A stretch of 64,000 nucleotides of DNA from Caulobacter segnis ATCC 21756 (GCF_000092285.1 NC_014100.1:2170001-2234000); one strand, 5' to 3'; positions 32,331-41,801 are shown, numbered from the stretch's first letter. The notes: a model not told the origin generated them from the letters alone. Translations and numbers: made by a program.

Positions 32331-35300
32331 CTAGAACTTGAAGCGGACGCCGGCCCGGTACATCCGGCCGATGATGTCGTAGAGCGCCGGGTTGGCGTAG
32401 TTCGGCGACTTGGCCGGATCACGATCGAACAGGTTGTCGACCTTGAAGTAGGCGGTCACGTCCGGGCGGATGGTATAGGTGCCGCCCACATCCATGTAGA
32501 ATGCGCCAGGCATGAAGTTCTTGTCGATCGTCGGAGCGTTGGCCGTCGAGACCGGGCAGGTTCCCGGGGCGCAGACGACGTACTGGTTGCCGTAGTTGCC
32601 GTCGGTGAACCAACGCTCCTGCAGCATGATGCTGAAGCGATCGGTCTCGTAGCTCTGGATAGCCAGCCACTTCCATTTGGGAGTGTTGCCTTGGTTCACG
32701 CCCGCGGAGTCGACCGGAACGGTGCCGGGTAGGCCGGTGTCGGTCCAGAATTCCCGGATGTGGGTGGCCAGGGCCCGCAGGGTGAAGTTGCCGGAGAGAC
32801 CCAGCGGCTGGCGCCAGCGATAGCTGGCCTCGATGTCGAACCCGCTGGTCTTGATCGACGCCAGGTTGAAGGACTGGACGTTGATGTAGTTCGGGCCGGT
32901 GGTGTTGTTGAGGTTATAGGCGCCGCAGGTCTGGGGCAGAATGTTGCGGAAGCAGTAGTCGACGATCTGCGCCGCGCCCAGGCTGGAGACGACGTCGTCG
33001 ACCTTGATCTTGTAGTAGTCGAACGACGCGCTGAAGCCAGGCAGCCACGACGGATTGGCCAGCACGACGCCGATCTGGGAGTTGCGCGCGATCTCCGGCG
33101 TCAAGTCCGGGTTGCCGACGGCGTTCTGGATCGCCACCACGTTCCGGTTGTTCGCCGGGTCGAAGAAGTTCGGCAGGGTCGTGGTGACGGGCGCGGCGAA
33201 CAATTCCGACAGGTTGGGCGCACGGACGTCGCGCGAGGTCACGCCGCGGAAGCGCAGGCCGTCGATCGGGGTGTCCCAGGTGCCGCCAGCCTTCCAGGTC
33301 CAGATCGTGCCCGAGGTGCTGTAGTCGGTGACCCGCGCCGCGGCGTTGAAGTTGGCGCGACCGGCCGCGTCGTTGTCGAACAGCGGCAGGTCGATTTCCA
33401 GGAAGGCTTCCTTGACGTTGTAGACCCCGTCGCCGTTCTTGTAGTTCCCCGCGTGCCAGTTGTTGCCCAGCGACGACATCAGCGGATCGGCCGGATAGGC
33501 GCCGCTGTTGGGGCTGCGATCGGCGATGCCGGCGCCGTAGGGGTCGGCGCGGACGGTGTAGAACTCCCGGCGATATTCCGCGCCGAAGGCCACCGACAGC
33601 GGGCCGGCCCACAGGTCGACCGGCGCGCCCGAGAAGTTCAGGCTGGCCACGTCCTGGGTCATGCGCAGGCGCTGGAACGGACCGGCGGCGGGCTGGACAT
33701 ATTCAAGCGCCGCGGCCGAGGGCGGCTTGCCGCCGAAGATGTTCAGCGGCTGGCAGCCATTGGCGCGGGCCACCGGATCGGCGCAGACGATGGCGCCGTT
33801 CAGAGTGATGGCCTGGATCGCCTGGTTGAAGTGCGGCGTCAGCAGGATGTGGTCGACGTCGATGGCGGTCTTGTTGACCCCATGCTCGTAGTAGGCGTCA
33901 TACGACCAGTCGGAATTGAACGCGGCGAACTTGCCCTTCAGGCCGGCGACGATGCGGTGCATGCGGCGGTCGGTGTGGACCTTGGTGTTGGGCAGTAGCG
34001 CGTTGCTGGTGCCGAACTGGAAGCTGGTGATCCCGGCGGTCGCACACGCATCGCGCACCGAGGTGGGCAGGTACGGGTTGGCGCACTGCAGCGTCAGGCC
34101 GGTCCGGTTCATGCCGTTGACGGGCTGATTGCTGGTCTTGACCTGGCCCAGGTTGAACGCGACGTAGGCCTCGTTGTTCTCGGCGAAGTCATAGCCGATG
34201 CGGCCGTAGCCGACCCTGCGTTCGATCGCCGACTGCAGCGTACGGCCGCTGTCGACATTGCCTGACAGGTCGCCGCCGACGCAGAAGCCGGGCAGGCAGC
34301 CCAGGACCGCGCCGCCCGCGGTCTTGGACGGCACGCCGCCCGAGCCGTACTGGAACTGGAAGGGTTGGCCGCTCTGGTCGAAGGCGATGCCCTGCAGCGG
34401 GCCGGCCGTGATCAGGCCGTACTTGGTGTAGGCGTAGGGCTGGGCGTAGTCGCGCATCAGATACTGCGGCGACTTGTCGTCGATGACGTTGCGGTTGATC
34501 ATCGTCGTCTGGGTGAACCAGTGGCGATCGCCCGCCAGGTCCAGGCCAAAATCGCCCGGGCCGACGCCGTTTTCCTTGGCCCACTCGACGCTGCCGACCA
34601 GGTGGACACGGTCACCGGCGAAGCTGCGGCCGCCGGCGAGCTGCACCAAACCCTGCTCGTTGTCGTCGTACTTCGAAATGCCGCCCTGCACGTTGCCCTT
34701 CAGGCCGGTGAAGCGGGTGTCGGTGATGAAGTTGACGACGCCGCCCACCGCGTCGGAGCCGTAAGAGGCCGAAGCGCCGCCGTTCACGACGTCCACGCGC
34801 TGAATCAGCAGTTGCGGGAACAGGCTGACGTCGGTGACGCCGGTGTAGTAGGCGCCGACCACGCGCTGGCCATCCAGCAGGGTCAGGGTGCGGATGGTGC
34901 CCAGGCCCCGCAGCGAGAACGAGCTCAGGCCCTGCTGGCCGCTCGACGTGCTGAAGGTGTTCGTCGCCGAGCCGCTCGACCCCTGCAGCGACGGCAGCTG
35001 GACGATGGTGGCGAAGACGTTGGGCTGGGCGTTGTTCTGGATCTGCGCTTCGCCGATCACGCTGGTCGGAGTCGGCGCGGTGAAGCCGGTGGTCTGGATC
35101 CGCGTGCCAGTGACGACAATTTCGCTGACGACGGCGTCGTCGCTCGGGGAGGGGGGCTTGGCGGGCGCGGACTGCGCCAGCGCCGGTCCGGCGATCAACA
35201 TCGACATCAGCGCGCCCGCGCCCGCCGACATCAGCGCCTGCCCCCGCAGCTTTCCGGGCGAGCGCGCGGAGGCGACTGTGTCTGTTTGGATCTGCGCCGG

Positions 35301-35342
35301 CTCAAACGGCGCGCGCGAATGGTTCATGCCCGTGGCACGCAT
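32331..35342 (-). CDS. TonB-dependent receptor (1003 aa), LacI-linked
   Basis: A large outer-membrane receptor. The signal region ends MLIAGPALAQS near residue 60, after a long basic lead. The plug begins VVSEIVVTGTRIQTTGF and contains VDVVNGGASASYGSDAVGGVVNFIT; the barrel ends AGVRFKF. The ATG at 35342 is chosen because GGGAGGG lies about ten bases upstream; the ATG at 35327 is an alternative. The LacI regulator gene is directly upstream on the same strand, and two inverted repeats lie in the gap, so the receptor is probably sugar-induced. Arabinose- or galactose-containing oligosaccharides are the likely cargo, from the enzymes around it. Confidence 0.92.
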   Translation of the reverse strand: MRATGMNHSRAPFEPAQIQTDTVASARSPGKLRGQALMSAGAGALMSMLIAGPALAQSAPAKPPSPSDDAVVSEIVVTGTRIQTTGFTAPTPTSVIGEAQIQNNAQPNVFATIVQLPSLQGSSGSATNTFSTSSGQQGLSSFSLRGLGTIRTLTLLDGQRVVGAYYTGVTDVSLFPQLLIQRVDVVNGGASASYGSDAVGGVVNFITDTRFTGLKGNVQGGISKYDDNEQGLVQLAGGRSFAGDRVHLVGSVEWAKENGVGPGDFGLDLAGDRHWFTQTTMINRNVIDDKSPQYLMRDYAQPYAYTKYGLITAGPLQGIAFDQSGQPFQFQYGSGGVPSKTAGGAVLGCLPGFCVGGDLSGNVDSGRTLQSAIERRVGYGRIGYDFAENNEAYVAFNLGQVKTSNQPVNGMNRTGLTLQCANPYLPTSVRDACATAGITSFQFGTSNALLPNTKVHTDRRMHRIVAGLKGKFAAFNSDWSYDAYYEHGVNKTAIDVDHILLTPHFNQAIQAITLNGAIVCADPVARANGCQPLNIFGGKPPSAAALEYVQPAAGPFQRLRMTQDVASLNFSGAPVDLWAGPLSVAFGAEYRREFYTVRADPYGAGIADRSPNSGAYPADPLMSSLGNNWHAGNYKNGDGVYNVKEAFLEIDLPLFDNDAAGRANFNAAARVTDYSTSGTIWTWKAGGTWDTPIDGLRFRGVTSRDVRAPNLSELFAAPVTTTLPNFFDPANNRNVVAIQNAVGNPDLTPEIARNSQIGVVLANPSWLPGFSASFDYYKIKVDDVVSSLGAAQIVDYCFRNILPQTCGAYNLNNTTGPNYINVQSFNLASIKTSGFDIEASYRWRQPLGLSGNFTLRALATHIREFWTDTGLPGTVPVDSAGVNQGNTPKWKWLAIQSYETDRFSIMLQERWFTDGNYGNQYVVCAPGTCPVSTANAPTIDKNFMPGAFYMDVGGTYTIRPDVTAYFKVDNLFDRDPAKSPNYANPALYDIIGRMYRAGVRFKF

Positions 35343-35421
35343 TTTCGATTTCCCTCCCAAGGCGCAGACGTCGTTGCGTCCGCGCATTTTTCGCGCCACC
35401 GAGCCCTTTGAACCGGGGAAC

Positions 35422-35447
35422 GGTAACGTTACCATACCGGTGGTATG
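35422..35447. promoter_or_regulatory. LacI-type operator pair before the TonB receptor gene
   Basis: GGTAACGTTACC (35422-35433) is a perfect palindrome with the AACGTT centre typical of LacI/GalR operators. It touches a second inverted repeat, CATACC-N3-GGTATG (35433-35447). Both lie about 80-105 bases before the receptor start, just downstream of a -35-like TTGACT (minus strand, 35463-35468), where a repressor would block transcription. Confidence 0.65.
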
Positions 35448-35518
35448 CTGATGCGGGGAGGGAGTCAATACTCCGACATAATGGCCACTGTGGCGGTGGC
35501 TGGCGGACGGTGAGGAGG

Positions 35519-36559
35519 CTAGGCGGTCGGCAAAGCAGCCGTCGACTGACGCGCGACGATCTCGTGATCCAGCACGTGCTCGCAGCCGCTCTGGCCGTCC
35601 GGCGTGGTCTTGGCGATCTCGGCCGTCAGGCGTCCAAGCGCTTCGGCCGCCAGTTTGCGCACCGGTTGATGCACCGTGGTCAGCGGCGGCCAAAGGGTGA
35701 CGGCCGCCGGCGTGTCGTCGAATCCGACCACGGTGAGCTCGCGCGGCACGTCCAGATGGCGGCGGTGCGCGACCGAAACAACCGCGGCCGCCATGTCGTC
35801 ATTGCTGGCGAAGATCGCCGTCGGCGGCGGCGTGGCGTCGAGCAATTCCTCGGCGGCGGCGAGGCCCGAGGCGAAGCTGAAGTCTCCCTGAGCGATGATC
35901 GTGGTCGCGCCAGGGGTTTCGCGCACGGCGTCCTGGAAGCCCGCCATGCGCTGAGCGCTGGCCGCCTGGTTGGGATTGCCGACGATGAAGCCAAGATGCC
36001 GGTGGCCCAGTTGGATCAACGCTTGCGTCATCTCGTAGGCGGCGCGGCGATCATCGATCCGTACGGAGATCGCGTCCTTGACGCCATAGGCGCCCACGGC
36101 GGCCATCGGCAGGCCAGCCTTCGCCAGCGCGCGCAGCACGACGGGTGACTCGCCCAGCGGCGGCGCCAGGATCACCCCACGAATGCCAGACGCCACGAGC
36201 GCCTTAAGGTCCGCGGCGCTGGGCGGTCGACCGCCTTCGCCGCCCTTGAGCAGGATGAGGCGGGCGCCTCGGATGGAGGCCTCCTCGAAGACGCCGGTCA
36301 GGAAGTCGCTCATGAAGGCGGCGCTGGGGTTGGAGTAGACGACTCCGATCCGCAGTTCGGCCGACGTCACCAAGCTGCGCGCGGCGACATTCGGCGTGTA
36401 GCCCAGCGCGCGGATGGCCTCGTTGACCGCCTGGCGGGTCTCCGGACCAACGCCGGGACGGTCGTTGATGACCCGCGACACCGTCATGGGCGACACGCCG
36501 GCCTGGGCCGCGACGTCGATGATCGTGGGACCGCGAATGGCTCCCGAATTCCTAGCCAA
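35519..36559 (-). CDS. LacI-family transcription regulator
   Basis: A 346-residue repressor. The N-terminal helix-turn-helix and hinge are clear: TIIDVAAQAGVSPMTVSRVIN and NVAARSLVTS. The sugar-binding core follows with RIGVVYSNPSAAF, GVILAPPLGES, LGFIVGNPNQAASAQRMAGF and TVVGFDDTPAAVTLWPPLTTV. It lies upstream of, and points towards, the TonB receptor gene, with LacI-type palindromes in the gap, so it probably represses the receptor until an oligosaccharide-derived sugar is present. The effector sugar cannot be told from sequence. Confidence 0.92.
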   Translation of the reverse strand: MARNSGAIRGPTIIDVAAQAGVSPMTVSRVINDRPGVGPETRQAVNEAIRALGYTPNVAARSLVTSAELRIGVVYSNPSAAFMSDFLTGVFEEASIRGARLILLKGGEGGRPPSAADLKALVASGIRGVILAPPLGESPVVLRALAKAGLPMAAVGAYGVKDAISVRIDDRRAAYEMTQALIQLGHRHLGFIVGNPNQAASAQRMAGFQDAVRETPGATTIIAQGDFSFASGLAAAEELLDATPPPTAIFASNDDMAAAVVSVAHRRHLDVPRELTVVGFDDTPAAVTLWPPLTTVHQPVRKLAAEALGRLTAEIAKTTPDGQSGCEHVLDHEIVARQSTAALPTA

Positions 36560-36869
36560 TCTCGCTTGTCTCCCGAAAACTGTCCGGACCCGCGACGCGA
36601 AACATCCACGGGGCTAGCGAAAGCTGTTTTGTAGCTTGGCGGCGCGGCGTCAAGCCCGCCCGTCTCGCAGGCAGCCATTATTTCTGATAATATATCTTAG
36701 ACGATGTTCGGAATGGCAAAGAGATATCTCTGATGGCCGCCTCGAAACGAGCGCTGAGCATTGGCCGTGTGCGCCATGATCGCCGATTGTTTCACCCAGT
36801 AACTCTACGTTTCAACGCGTCGCTTCAGGGGCACGCCATCTCGCGTAGCCCTGAAGCGACCAATTGAAG
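36560..36869. other. Intergenic gap between LacI gene and sulfur island
   Basis: 310 bases without a supported gene. The AT-rich part near 36690-36730 (TGATAATATATCTTAGACG) could hold the LacI-gene promoter on the minus strand. The other end holds the hairpin at 36819-36860. It marks the boundary between the polysaccharide and organosulfur regions. Confidence 0.6.
36819..36860. terminator. Inverted repeat, possible terminator of the minus-strand sulfur operon
   Basis: GTCGCTTCAGGG (36819-36830) pairs perfectly with 36849-36860 around an 18-base loop, just beyond the stop of the LLM monooxygenase gene. The loop is long and no T-run follows on the minus strand, so terminator function is uncertain. 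Confidence 0.45.
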
Positions 36870-38204
36870 TTATTCCGCGGCTTGTAGCGCCCTCGAATAC
36901 CGGTTGACCGGGAAATCCAGGCCCAGGCTCTCGCGGAAGGTCGAGCCTTCGTAGTCGGTGCGGAACAGCCCCCTCTGCTGCAGGATCGGCACGACCAGTT
37001 CGACAAAGGCCTCAAGCTGGCCCGGCAGGCTCTCGAACAGCACGAAGCCGTCGGCGCCGCGTTCTTCGAACCATTGCTGCAGGTTGTCGGCGACCTGTTC
37101 CGTCGAGCCGACGAAATGGCCGCGGGGCGTCGCGAAGCGCAGGGCCGTTTGGCGCAGCGTCAGGTCCTCGGCCTTCACAGCCTCGACGATCCGATTGACA
37201 GCGCTCTGGTTGGAGTTGGCCCCGAACTCGGCGGCTTCCAGCGGGAACGGACCGTCGAGGTCATGCTGGGTGAAATCGTACTCGTTGAACGGGCGCGCCA
37301 GCGACGACAGCGCGTTGTCGATCGAAACCAGCTCGATCAGCTCCTGATACTTGGCCTCGGCCTCCTCGGCCGTGCGTCCGACAACGGGCCGCGCGGCGGG
37401 CAATACGTGCAACTGATCGGGATCGCGCCCAAAGGCCGCCGCCCGAGCCTTGATGTCCTTGTAGTAGGCCTGGGCGGCGTCGAGATCCTCGTGCGAGACG
37501 AAGATCGCGTCAGCCCGGCGGGCGGCGAAGGCCTTGCCGTCCTCGGACGCGCCAGCCTGGAAGATCACCGGCTGGCCCTGGGGCGAGCGGCTGATGTTCA
37601 GCGGGCCCTTCACCGAGAAGAACTCGCCCTTGTGGTTCAGGGTGTGCAGCTTGGCCGGATCGAAGAACTGGCCGCCCTTCTTGTCGAAGGTCAGGGCGTC
37701 GTCCTCCCAGGAGTCCCAAAGCCCCTGCACGACATCGAGGTACTCGCCGGCCAGGCGGTAGCGGACGTCGTGGGCGTAGTGTTTCTCGCGGCTGTAGTTG
37801 GCCGCGCTGCCTTCCAGCCACGAGGTGACGACGTTCCAGCCCGCGCGGCCGCCGCTGATGTGATCGAGCGAGGCGAATTGGCGGGCGACGTTAAACGGCT
37901 CGCTGTAGCTGACCGTCAGGGTGCCCACGAGGCCGATGTTGTTGGTCGCGCCCGCCAGGGCCGACAGGATCGTCAGCGGCTCGAAGCGGTTCAGGTAGTG
38001 CGGGCTGGACTTTTCGGTGATGTAGACGCTGTCGGCCACGAACAGGAAGTCGAACTTCCCGGCCTCGGCCACCTGGGCCTGGCGTTTGTAGAACTGGAAG
38101 TTCGTGCTGGCGTTGGGCTGGGCGTCCGGGTGACGCCAGTCGCCCCAGCCGGGGCCGACGCCGTGCAGGATGAAGCCGAGTTTGAGTTGACGTTGGTCAG
38201 TCAT
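36870..38204 (-). CDS. LLM-class FMN-dependent monooxygenase (NtaA/SnaA/DszA type)
   Basis: A 444-residue bacterial-luciferase-fold monooxygenase using reduced FMN. Typical family stretches are [66 protein letters not shown] and [21 protein letters not shown]. The 440-residue length and the [14 protein letters not shown] block fit the NtaA/DszA/SnaA branch, which cleaves C-S or C-N bonds, rather than SsuD. It is the last gene of a six-gene minus-strand operon containing a sulfonate-type binding protein. The FMNH2 could come from the reductase at 58907. The substrate is unknown. Confidence 0.88.
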   Translation of the reverse strand: MTDQRQLKLGFILHGVGPGWGDWRHPDAQPNASTNFQFYKRQAQVAEAGKFDFLFVADSVYITEKSSPHYLNRFEPLTILSALAGATNNIGLVGTLTVSYSEPFNVARQFASLDHISGGRAGWNVVTSWLEGSAANYSREKHYAHDVRYRLAGEYLDVVQGLWDSWEDDALTFDKKGGQFFDPAKLHTLNHKGEFFSVKGPLNISRSPQGQPVIFQAGASEDGKAFAARRADAIFVSHEDLDAAQAYYKDIKARAAAFGRDPDQLHVLPAARPVVGRTAEEAEAKYQELIELVSIDNALSSLARPFNEYDFTQHDLDGPFPLEAAEFGANSNQSAVNRIVEAVKAEDLTLRQTALRFATPRGHFVGSTEQVADNLQQWFEERGADGFVLFESLPGQLEAFVELVVPILQQRGLFRTDYEGSTFRESLGLDFPVNRYSRALQAAE

Positions 38205-38218
38205 GGAAGATCTCCGAT

Positions 38219-38890
38219 CTATTCGGCGGGAACCAGGGTGATGTCGCGAACGGCCTCGAGCACAGGCTCGGCCTCGGTGCGGACCAGCCAGTCGGGGCTG
38301 ACGTCGACGAAGCGGACGACGCGCTCATGGTCGATGACGACCACGGCCGGCTGGGGCAGCTCCCAGGTTCCGGTGCCCGTGGTCTCTCCGATGAAGGCGC
38401 CCTTGGCGCGCTGGGCCGCCTGGCTGGCCTCGTCCGCGGTGTAGAGGACGCCGAACTGGCGACTGAGATCATTGCCGAGGTCGGAGGCGACCTTGAAGCT
38501 CAGGCCATGGCGGACCTTGATGTCCACGAGCCGCTCGGGAACCTGCGGGCTGACGGCCACCAGCGTCGCCCCCAGATCGCGCAGGGCCGGCGCCAGACGC
38601 TCTTCGTAGTACGGCAGCGCGATGTTGCAGGCCGGGCAGCCGGCGAAGCGGAAGAACACCAGCACCGCCGGGCCGCGCTCCAGCAGGCGCTCCAGCGACA
38701 GGTCGCCGCCCTCGACATCCTTCAGGACGAAGGGGGCGAGACGCTGACCGACCTGGACCCAACGCGTCGGATCGGCGGTCTCCACCAGCGTGCGCCGCTG
38801 GTCGACATTGATCTTCAAGGCGGCCGGATCCCAGGTGCGCTCGCGTTCGGCGTGGAGATCGGCCAGGCGTTCCTTCAGGCTCTTGCTCAT
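38219..38890 (-). CDS. Peroxiredoxin-like (AhpC/TSA) thioredoxin-fold protein
   Basis: A 223-residue protein with an N-terminal helical segment and an AhpC/TSA-type thioredoxin fold. The active site is [19 protein letters not shown] with C85 and C88 (CPAC), a redox-active pair rather than the single peroxidatic cysteine of classical peroxiredoxins. Later parts ([42 protein letters not shown]) fit the family. The ATG overlaps the ferredoxin stop (ATGA), so it is translationally coupled. It may protect flavoenzymes from peroxide, or relay thiol electrons in sulfur metabolism; both are inferences from the operon. Confidence 0.82.
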   Translation of the reverse strand: MSKSLKERLADLHAERERTWDPAALKINVDQRRTLVETADPTRWVQVGQRLAPFVLKDVEGGDLSLERLLERGPAVLVFFRFAGCPACNIALPYYEERLAPALRDLGATLVAVSPQVPERLVDIKVRHGLSFKVASDLGNDLSRQFGVLYTADEASQAAQRAKGAFIGETTGTGTWELPQPAVVVIDHERVVRFVDVSPDWLVRTEAEPVLEAVRDITLVPAE

Positions 38891-39273
38891 CGGACATCCT
38901 CGGTGCGAGCGGTCTTGGCGGCGGCGGTTTCGATCGCCAGCAGGCGAGCGCGCTCGAAGATCGCTCCCATCCGCCAGTGTTGGTTGGTGTGGGTGGCGGC
39001 GTGCTCGCCCCAGCCGTGGTCGCGGCGGAAGGCGCCCAGCTGTCCGGAGGCCAGGGCCTGGTCGGCGCCGACGCCGATGACCCGATCGACCTCGGGCCAG
39101 ACGAACAGGGCGTCGGCTGGACAATAGAGCTCGCAGAGCAGGCAGGTCTGGCAGTCGACCTGATGGGCGATCACCGCCTTGCCGCCCTCTCCCACCCGCA
39201 GCACGTCGCTGGGGCAGGCCTGGACGCAGTCGCCACAGCCGGTGCAGCGGTCCTCGACGACGACTTCGATCAT
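38887..39273 (-). CDS. Ferredoxin with two 4Fe-4S clusters (AprB-like)
   Basis: A 128-residue iron-sulfur protein. Two cluster motifs are plain: CTGCGDCVQACP (C10, C13, C16, C20) and CQTCLLCELYCP (C41, C44, C47, C51). The C-terminal tail of about 75 residues continues with AFRRDHGWGEHAATHTNQHW. Its start overlaps the stop of the flavoprotein gene (TGATG), as expected for a two-subunit enzyme, and the pairing resembles the alpha/beta subunits of APS reductase. It probably passes electrons to or from that flavoprotein. True APS reductase activity is not shown. Confidence 0.88.
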   Translation of the reverse strand: MIEVVVEDRCTGCGDCVQACPSDVLRVGEGGKAVIAHQVDCQTCLLCELYCPADALFVWPEVDRVIGVGADQALASGQLGAFRRDHGWGEHAATHTNQHWRMGAIFERARLLAIETAAAKTARTEDVR

Positions 39274-40847
39274 CAGGCGACCTCCGCGTGGGCCGGAGCC
39301 GTCTCGAAGCGCGTGAAGACGCGGTCGAGGCCTTGCGCCCGCTGGCGACTGGCCAGCCGCGCATCGGGCGCCGGCGCGTCCTCGCGGCGGTGCATTCCTC
39401 GGCTTTCGCGGCGGGCCAGAGCCGCGGCCTTGCTCCAGCGCCCGGCCGCCACCAACGCGGCGGCCTCCCGAAGGCGCAGCGCCCCCCTGCCCTGCGCCTG
39501 GCCATGATCGGCCAGTTCGCGCCAGACGCTGTCCAGCCGCTCCAGGGAGGCCGTGAGCGCCTCGCCGCGCCGGAAGATGTTCTTGTCGTAGGCGTTGAGC
39601 TCTTCGCGCACCGCCTGGACCGCGCCAGCCGTATCGAAATCGCGGGCCTTGCGACGAGGCGAGAGGCCGGCCTGCCCCGTCGCGATCACGAGAGCGTCGG
39701 CGCGGGCTCCGAGCGCTCTGCCCTTCCGCGCGGCCGCCGCGCCCGCCCACTGCCCTGATGACAGGGCCCAGGACGAATTGACCGCGCCGCCGCCAGAGAC
39801 GGCGCCGGTGACGAGCTCGCGACTGGCGGCGTCGCCAGCGACATAGAGGCCTGGGACAACCGTCTGGCAGTCCTCGTCGTCGACCCGGAGCCCGCCGATC
39901 CCGCGCACGGTGCCTTCGGCATGCAGGGTCACCTCGAAGCGATCGCGATACGCGTCGATCCCCATCCGATCGAACGGCAGGACAAAGTTCGGCTGCACCT
40001 CCGGCATGATCGCCCGGATGTCTTCGGGCACGCGATCCAGACGGCAGAAGAGCGGCCCCTTCAGCAGCGCGCGGGCCAGATGCGGGGTGACGTCCGGCCC
40101 ATTCGGAATGTCGAGCTCGTTGTCGTCGGCGTCGAACCAGCGCGCGAAGCTGTAGGCCATCGACCGGGCCATGTTCGTGCCGGCGACGGACGGGGTGTAG
40201 TAGTTCGAGAACTCCATTCCGGAGAGGTCGGCGCCTGCCTCCGCCCCCATCAGCAAGCCATCACCGGTGTTGGTCGCCGAGCCCAGCAGGCGGGAGGCGA
40301 AAGCGACGCCACCGGTGGCGATGACGACCGCGCCCGCCCGGATGGTCCAGGGCGTCTCGCCGCGCAGGGCCAGCCCCGTGGCGCCGGCGATCGAGCCGTC
40401 GCCATGCCGCAGCAGCTGCAGCGCCGGGTGGTGGTCCAGAATGCGGGCTCCGGACGCCAAGGCGTAGGCGCGCATCGCCACCATGTATTCAGGCCCGCGT
40501 AAGGCGCGGTACTGGACCTGACCCGTCTCGTCGGTCGAGAAATCGTAGTAGTCGGAAAGCTTGGGCAGGCTGCTCCAGGTAAGATCAAGGATGCGCCGCA
40601 TCCACTCGGGGTCGCCCAGCCCCAAGGCGCGTTGCACGCGGTCGGCGACGGCGGCCTCGCGCCGCTCGGGCGGGACCCACCAGTGGCCGGGACCGGCGGT
40701 GGCGGTGACGCCGCTGGTCCCGCAATAGCCCTTGTCGACCAGGACGACGTCCGCGCCTTCGCGAGCCGCCGCCACGGCCGCCCACGCGCCGGCCAGGCCG
40801 CCGCCGATCACCAGGACGTTCGTCGCGAGGGACAGCGGGTCGCTCAT
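39273..40847 (-). CDS. FAD-dependent oxidoreductase, fumarate reductase/AprA-like
   Basis: A 524-residue flavoprotein of the succinate dehydrogenase/fumarate reductase/APS reductase group. It opens with TNVLVIGGGLAGAWAAVAAA for FAD and has the covalent-flavin-type region DKGYCGTSGVTATAGPGHWW, IATGGVAFASRLLGSATNTGDGL, and PGLYVAGDAASRELVTGAVSGGGAVNSSWAL near the second FAD contact. The ATG at 40847 overlaps the binding-protein stop (ATGA), and the end overlaps the ferredoxin start. The paired arrangement with a 2x4Fe-4S protein suggests an AprAB-like complex acting on sulfite or an organic sulfur compound; the reaction is unknown. Confidence 0.85.
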   Translation of the reverse strand: MSDPLSLATNVLVIGGGLAGAWAAVAAAREGADVVLVDKGYCGTSGVTATAGPGHWWVPPERREAAVADRVQRALGLGDPEWMRRILDLTWSSLPKLSDYYDFSTDETGQVQYRALRGPEYMVAMRAYALASGARILDHHPALQLLRHGDGSIAGATGLALRGETPWTIRAGAVVIATGGVAFASRLLGSATNTGDGLLMGAEAGADLSGMEFSNYYTPSVAGTNMARSMAYSFARWFDADDNELDIPNGPDVTPHLARALLKGPLFCRLDRVPEDIRAIMPEVQPNFVLPFDRMGIDAYRDRFEVTLHAEGTVRGIGGLRVDDEDCQTVVPGLYVAGDAASRELVTGAVSGGGAVNSSWALSSGQWAGAAAARKGRALGARADALVIATGQAGLSPRRKARDFDTAGAVQAVREELNAYDKNIFRRGEALTASLERLDSVWRELADHGQAQGRGALRLREAAALVAAGRWSKAAALARRESRGMHRREDAPAPDARLASRQRAQGLDRVFTRFETAPAHAEVA

Positions 40848-41791
40848 GACAGCGTCCCGTTGAACGAAGCGTCGAACGCGCCGGCCGGATCGCGCGAACT
40901 GGTGATTGCGCCCGCCGCCCGGAAACGGTCGAGCACCGCTGTGGCCTCGGTGACCGAGTCCTGCCCAATCGGCGTCGGCAGCAGCCGGTAGTTTCGCACC
41001 GTGTTGAGCGCGATCTCGTCCGAAAGCCCCGTCTCCCGCGAGAGCACCTTGGCGAAGGCCTCGGGATTGGCGGCCGCCCATCGCCGCGCCTTTGCCAGGC
41101 GGCGCAGGAAATCCTCGACCTGGGGGCGCTTGTCGGCGATGGCCCGCTCGCTGGCGGCCTCGTAGCCGAAGCCGCTGATCACCCCCGTTCCATCGGCCAG
41201 GATCCGGGCCGCGTCATGCAATCTGGCGAGAGCGATGTACGAGCCCCAGGTGACCCACGCGTCGATCGATCCCGCCGTGAACGCGGCCTTGGCGTCGCCG
41301 GGCGTCAGATAGACCAGAGTGACGTCGGCCGGCTTCAGCCCGGCGTTCTCCAGCACCCGCAGCAGCAGATGGTGGCCGATCGAGCCTCGGCCCGTAGCGA
41401 TCTTCCTGCCTCGCAGGTCGGCCGGCGTCCTGATCGGCGAGTCCTTGCGGACCAGGATCGCCGTTCCGCCGCCGCCACTCTTGCCAGCCTGGACGGCCTT
41501 GATCTTGGCGCCGCCGGCGTAGGCGAACAGGAACGGCGCATCACCGGCTTCGCCAAGGTCCACGGCGCCCGCCGACAAGGCTTCGAGAAGCGGCGCGGCG
41601 GCAGGGAATTCGCTCCACTCGATCCGGTACGGAGCGCCCTCCAGCGCGCCGGACGCGAGCAGGACCGCCTTGGTGCCGCCGCGCTGGCTGCCGACCTTCA
41701 GAACCGGTTGGCCGTCGCCCTTGGCGCAGGCCGCGAGCGAGGCGGCGAGCCCCCCGAGGGCGAGACCGGCGATGAGCTGACGTCTGTCCAT
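40844..41791 (-). CDS. Sulfonate-type ABC transporter binding lipoprotein
   Basis: A 315-residue periplasmic binding protein of the SsuA/NMT1 class. The start MDRRQLIAGLALGGLAASLAAC combines an RR pair with a lipobox ending at C22, suggesting a Tat-exported lipoprotein. Core features are VLKVGSQRGGTKAVLLASG, SAGAVDLGEAGDAPFLFA, LRGRKIATGRGSIGHHLLLRVLENAGL and FTAGSIDAWVTWGSYIA. It lies ten bases after the TonB receptor gene and overlaps the flavoprotein gene, so it is the periplasmic step between receptor and permease. No permease is in this operon; SsuC/SsuB at 47001-48610 are the likely partners. Confidence 0.88.
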   Translation of the reverse strand: MDRRQLIAGLALGGLAASLAACAKGDGQPVLKVGSQRGGTKAVLLASGALEGAPYRIEWSEFPAAAPLLEALSAGAVDLGEAGDAPFLFAYAGGAKIKAVQAGKSGGGGTAILVRKDSPIRTPADLRGRKIATGRGSIGHHLLLRVLENAGLKPADVTLVYLTPGDAKAAFTAGSIDAWVTWGSYIALARLHDAARILADGTGVISGFGYEAASERAIADKRPQVEDFLRRLAKARRWAAANPEAFAKVLSRETGLSDEIALNTVRNYRLLPTPIGQDSVTEATAVLDRFRAAGAITSSRDPAGAFDASFNGTLS

Positions 41792-41801
41792 CGCGCCCTC
41801 C

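Noticed and set aside
32180-32422. Longer N-terminus for the GH51 enzyme
   Set aside because: It would destroy the signal peptide and would overlap the promoter, FadR box and the receptor terminator.
35343-35693. Longer N-terminus for the LacI-linked TonB receptor
   Set aside because: It would cover the operator palindromes and the end of the LacI gene, with no ribosome site or signal sequence.
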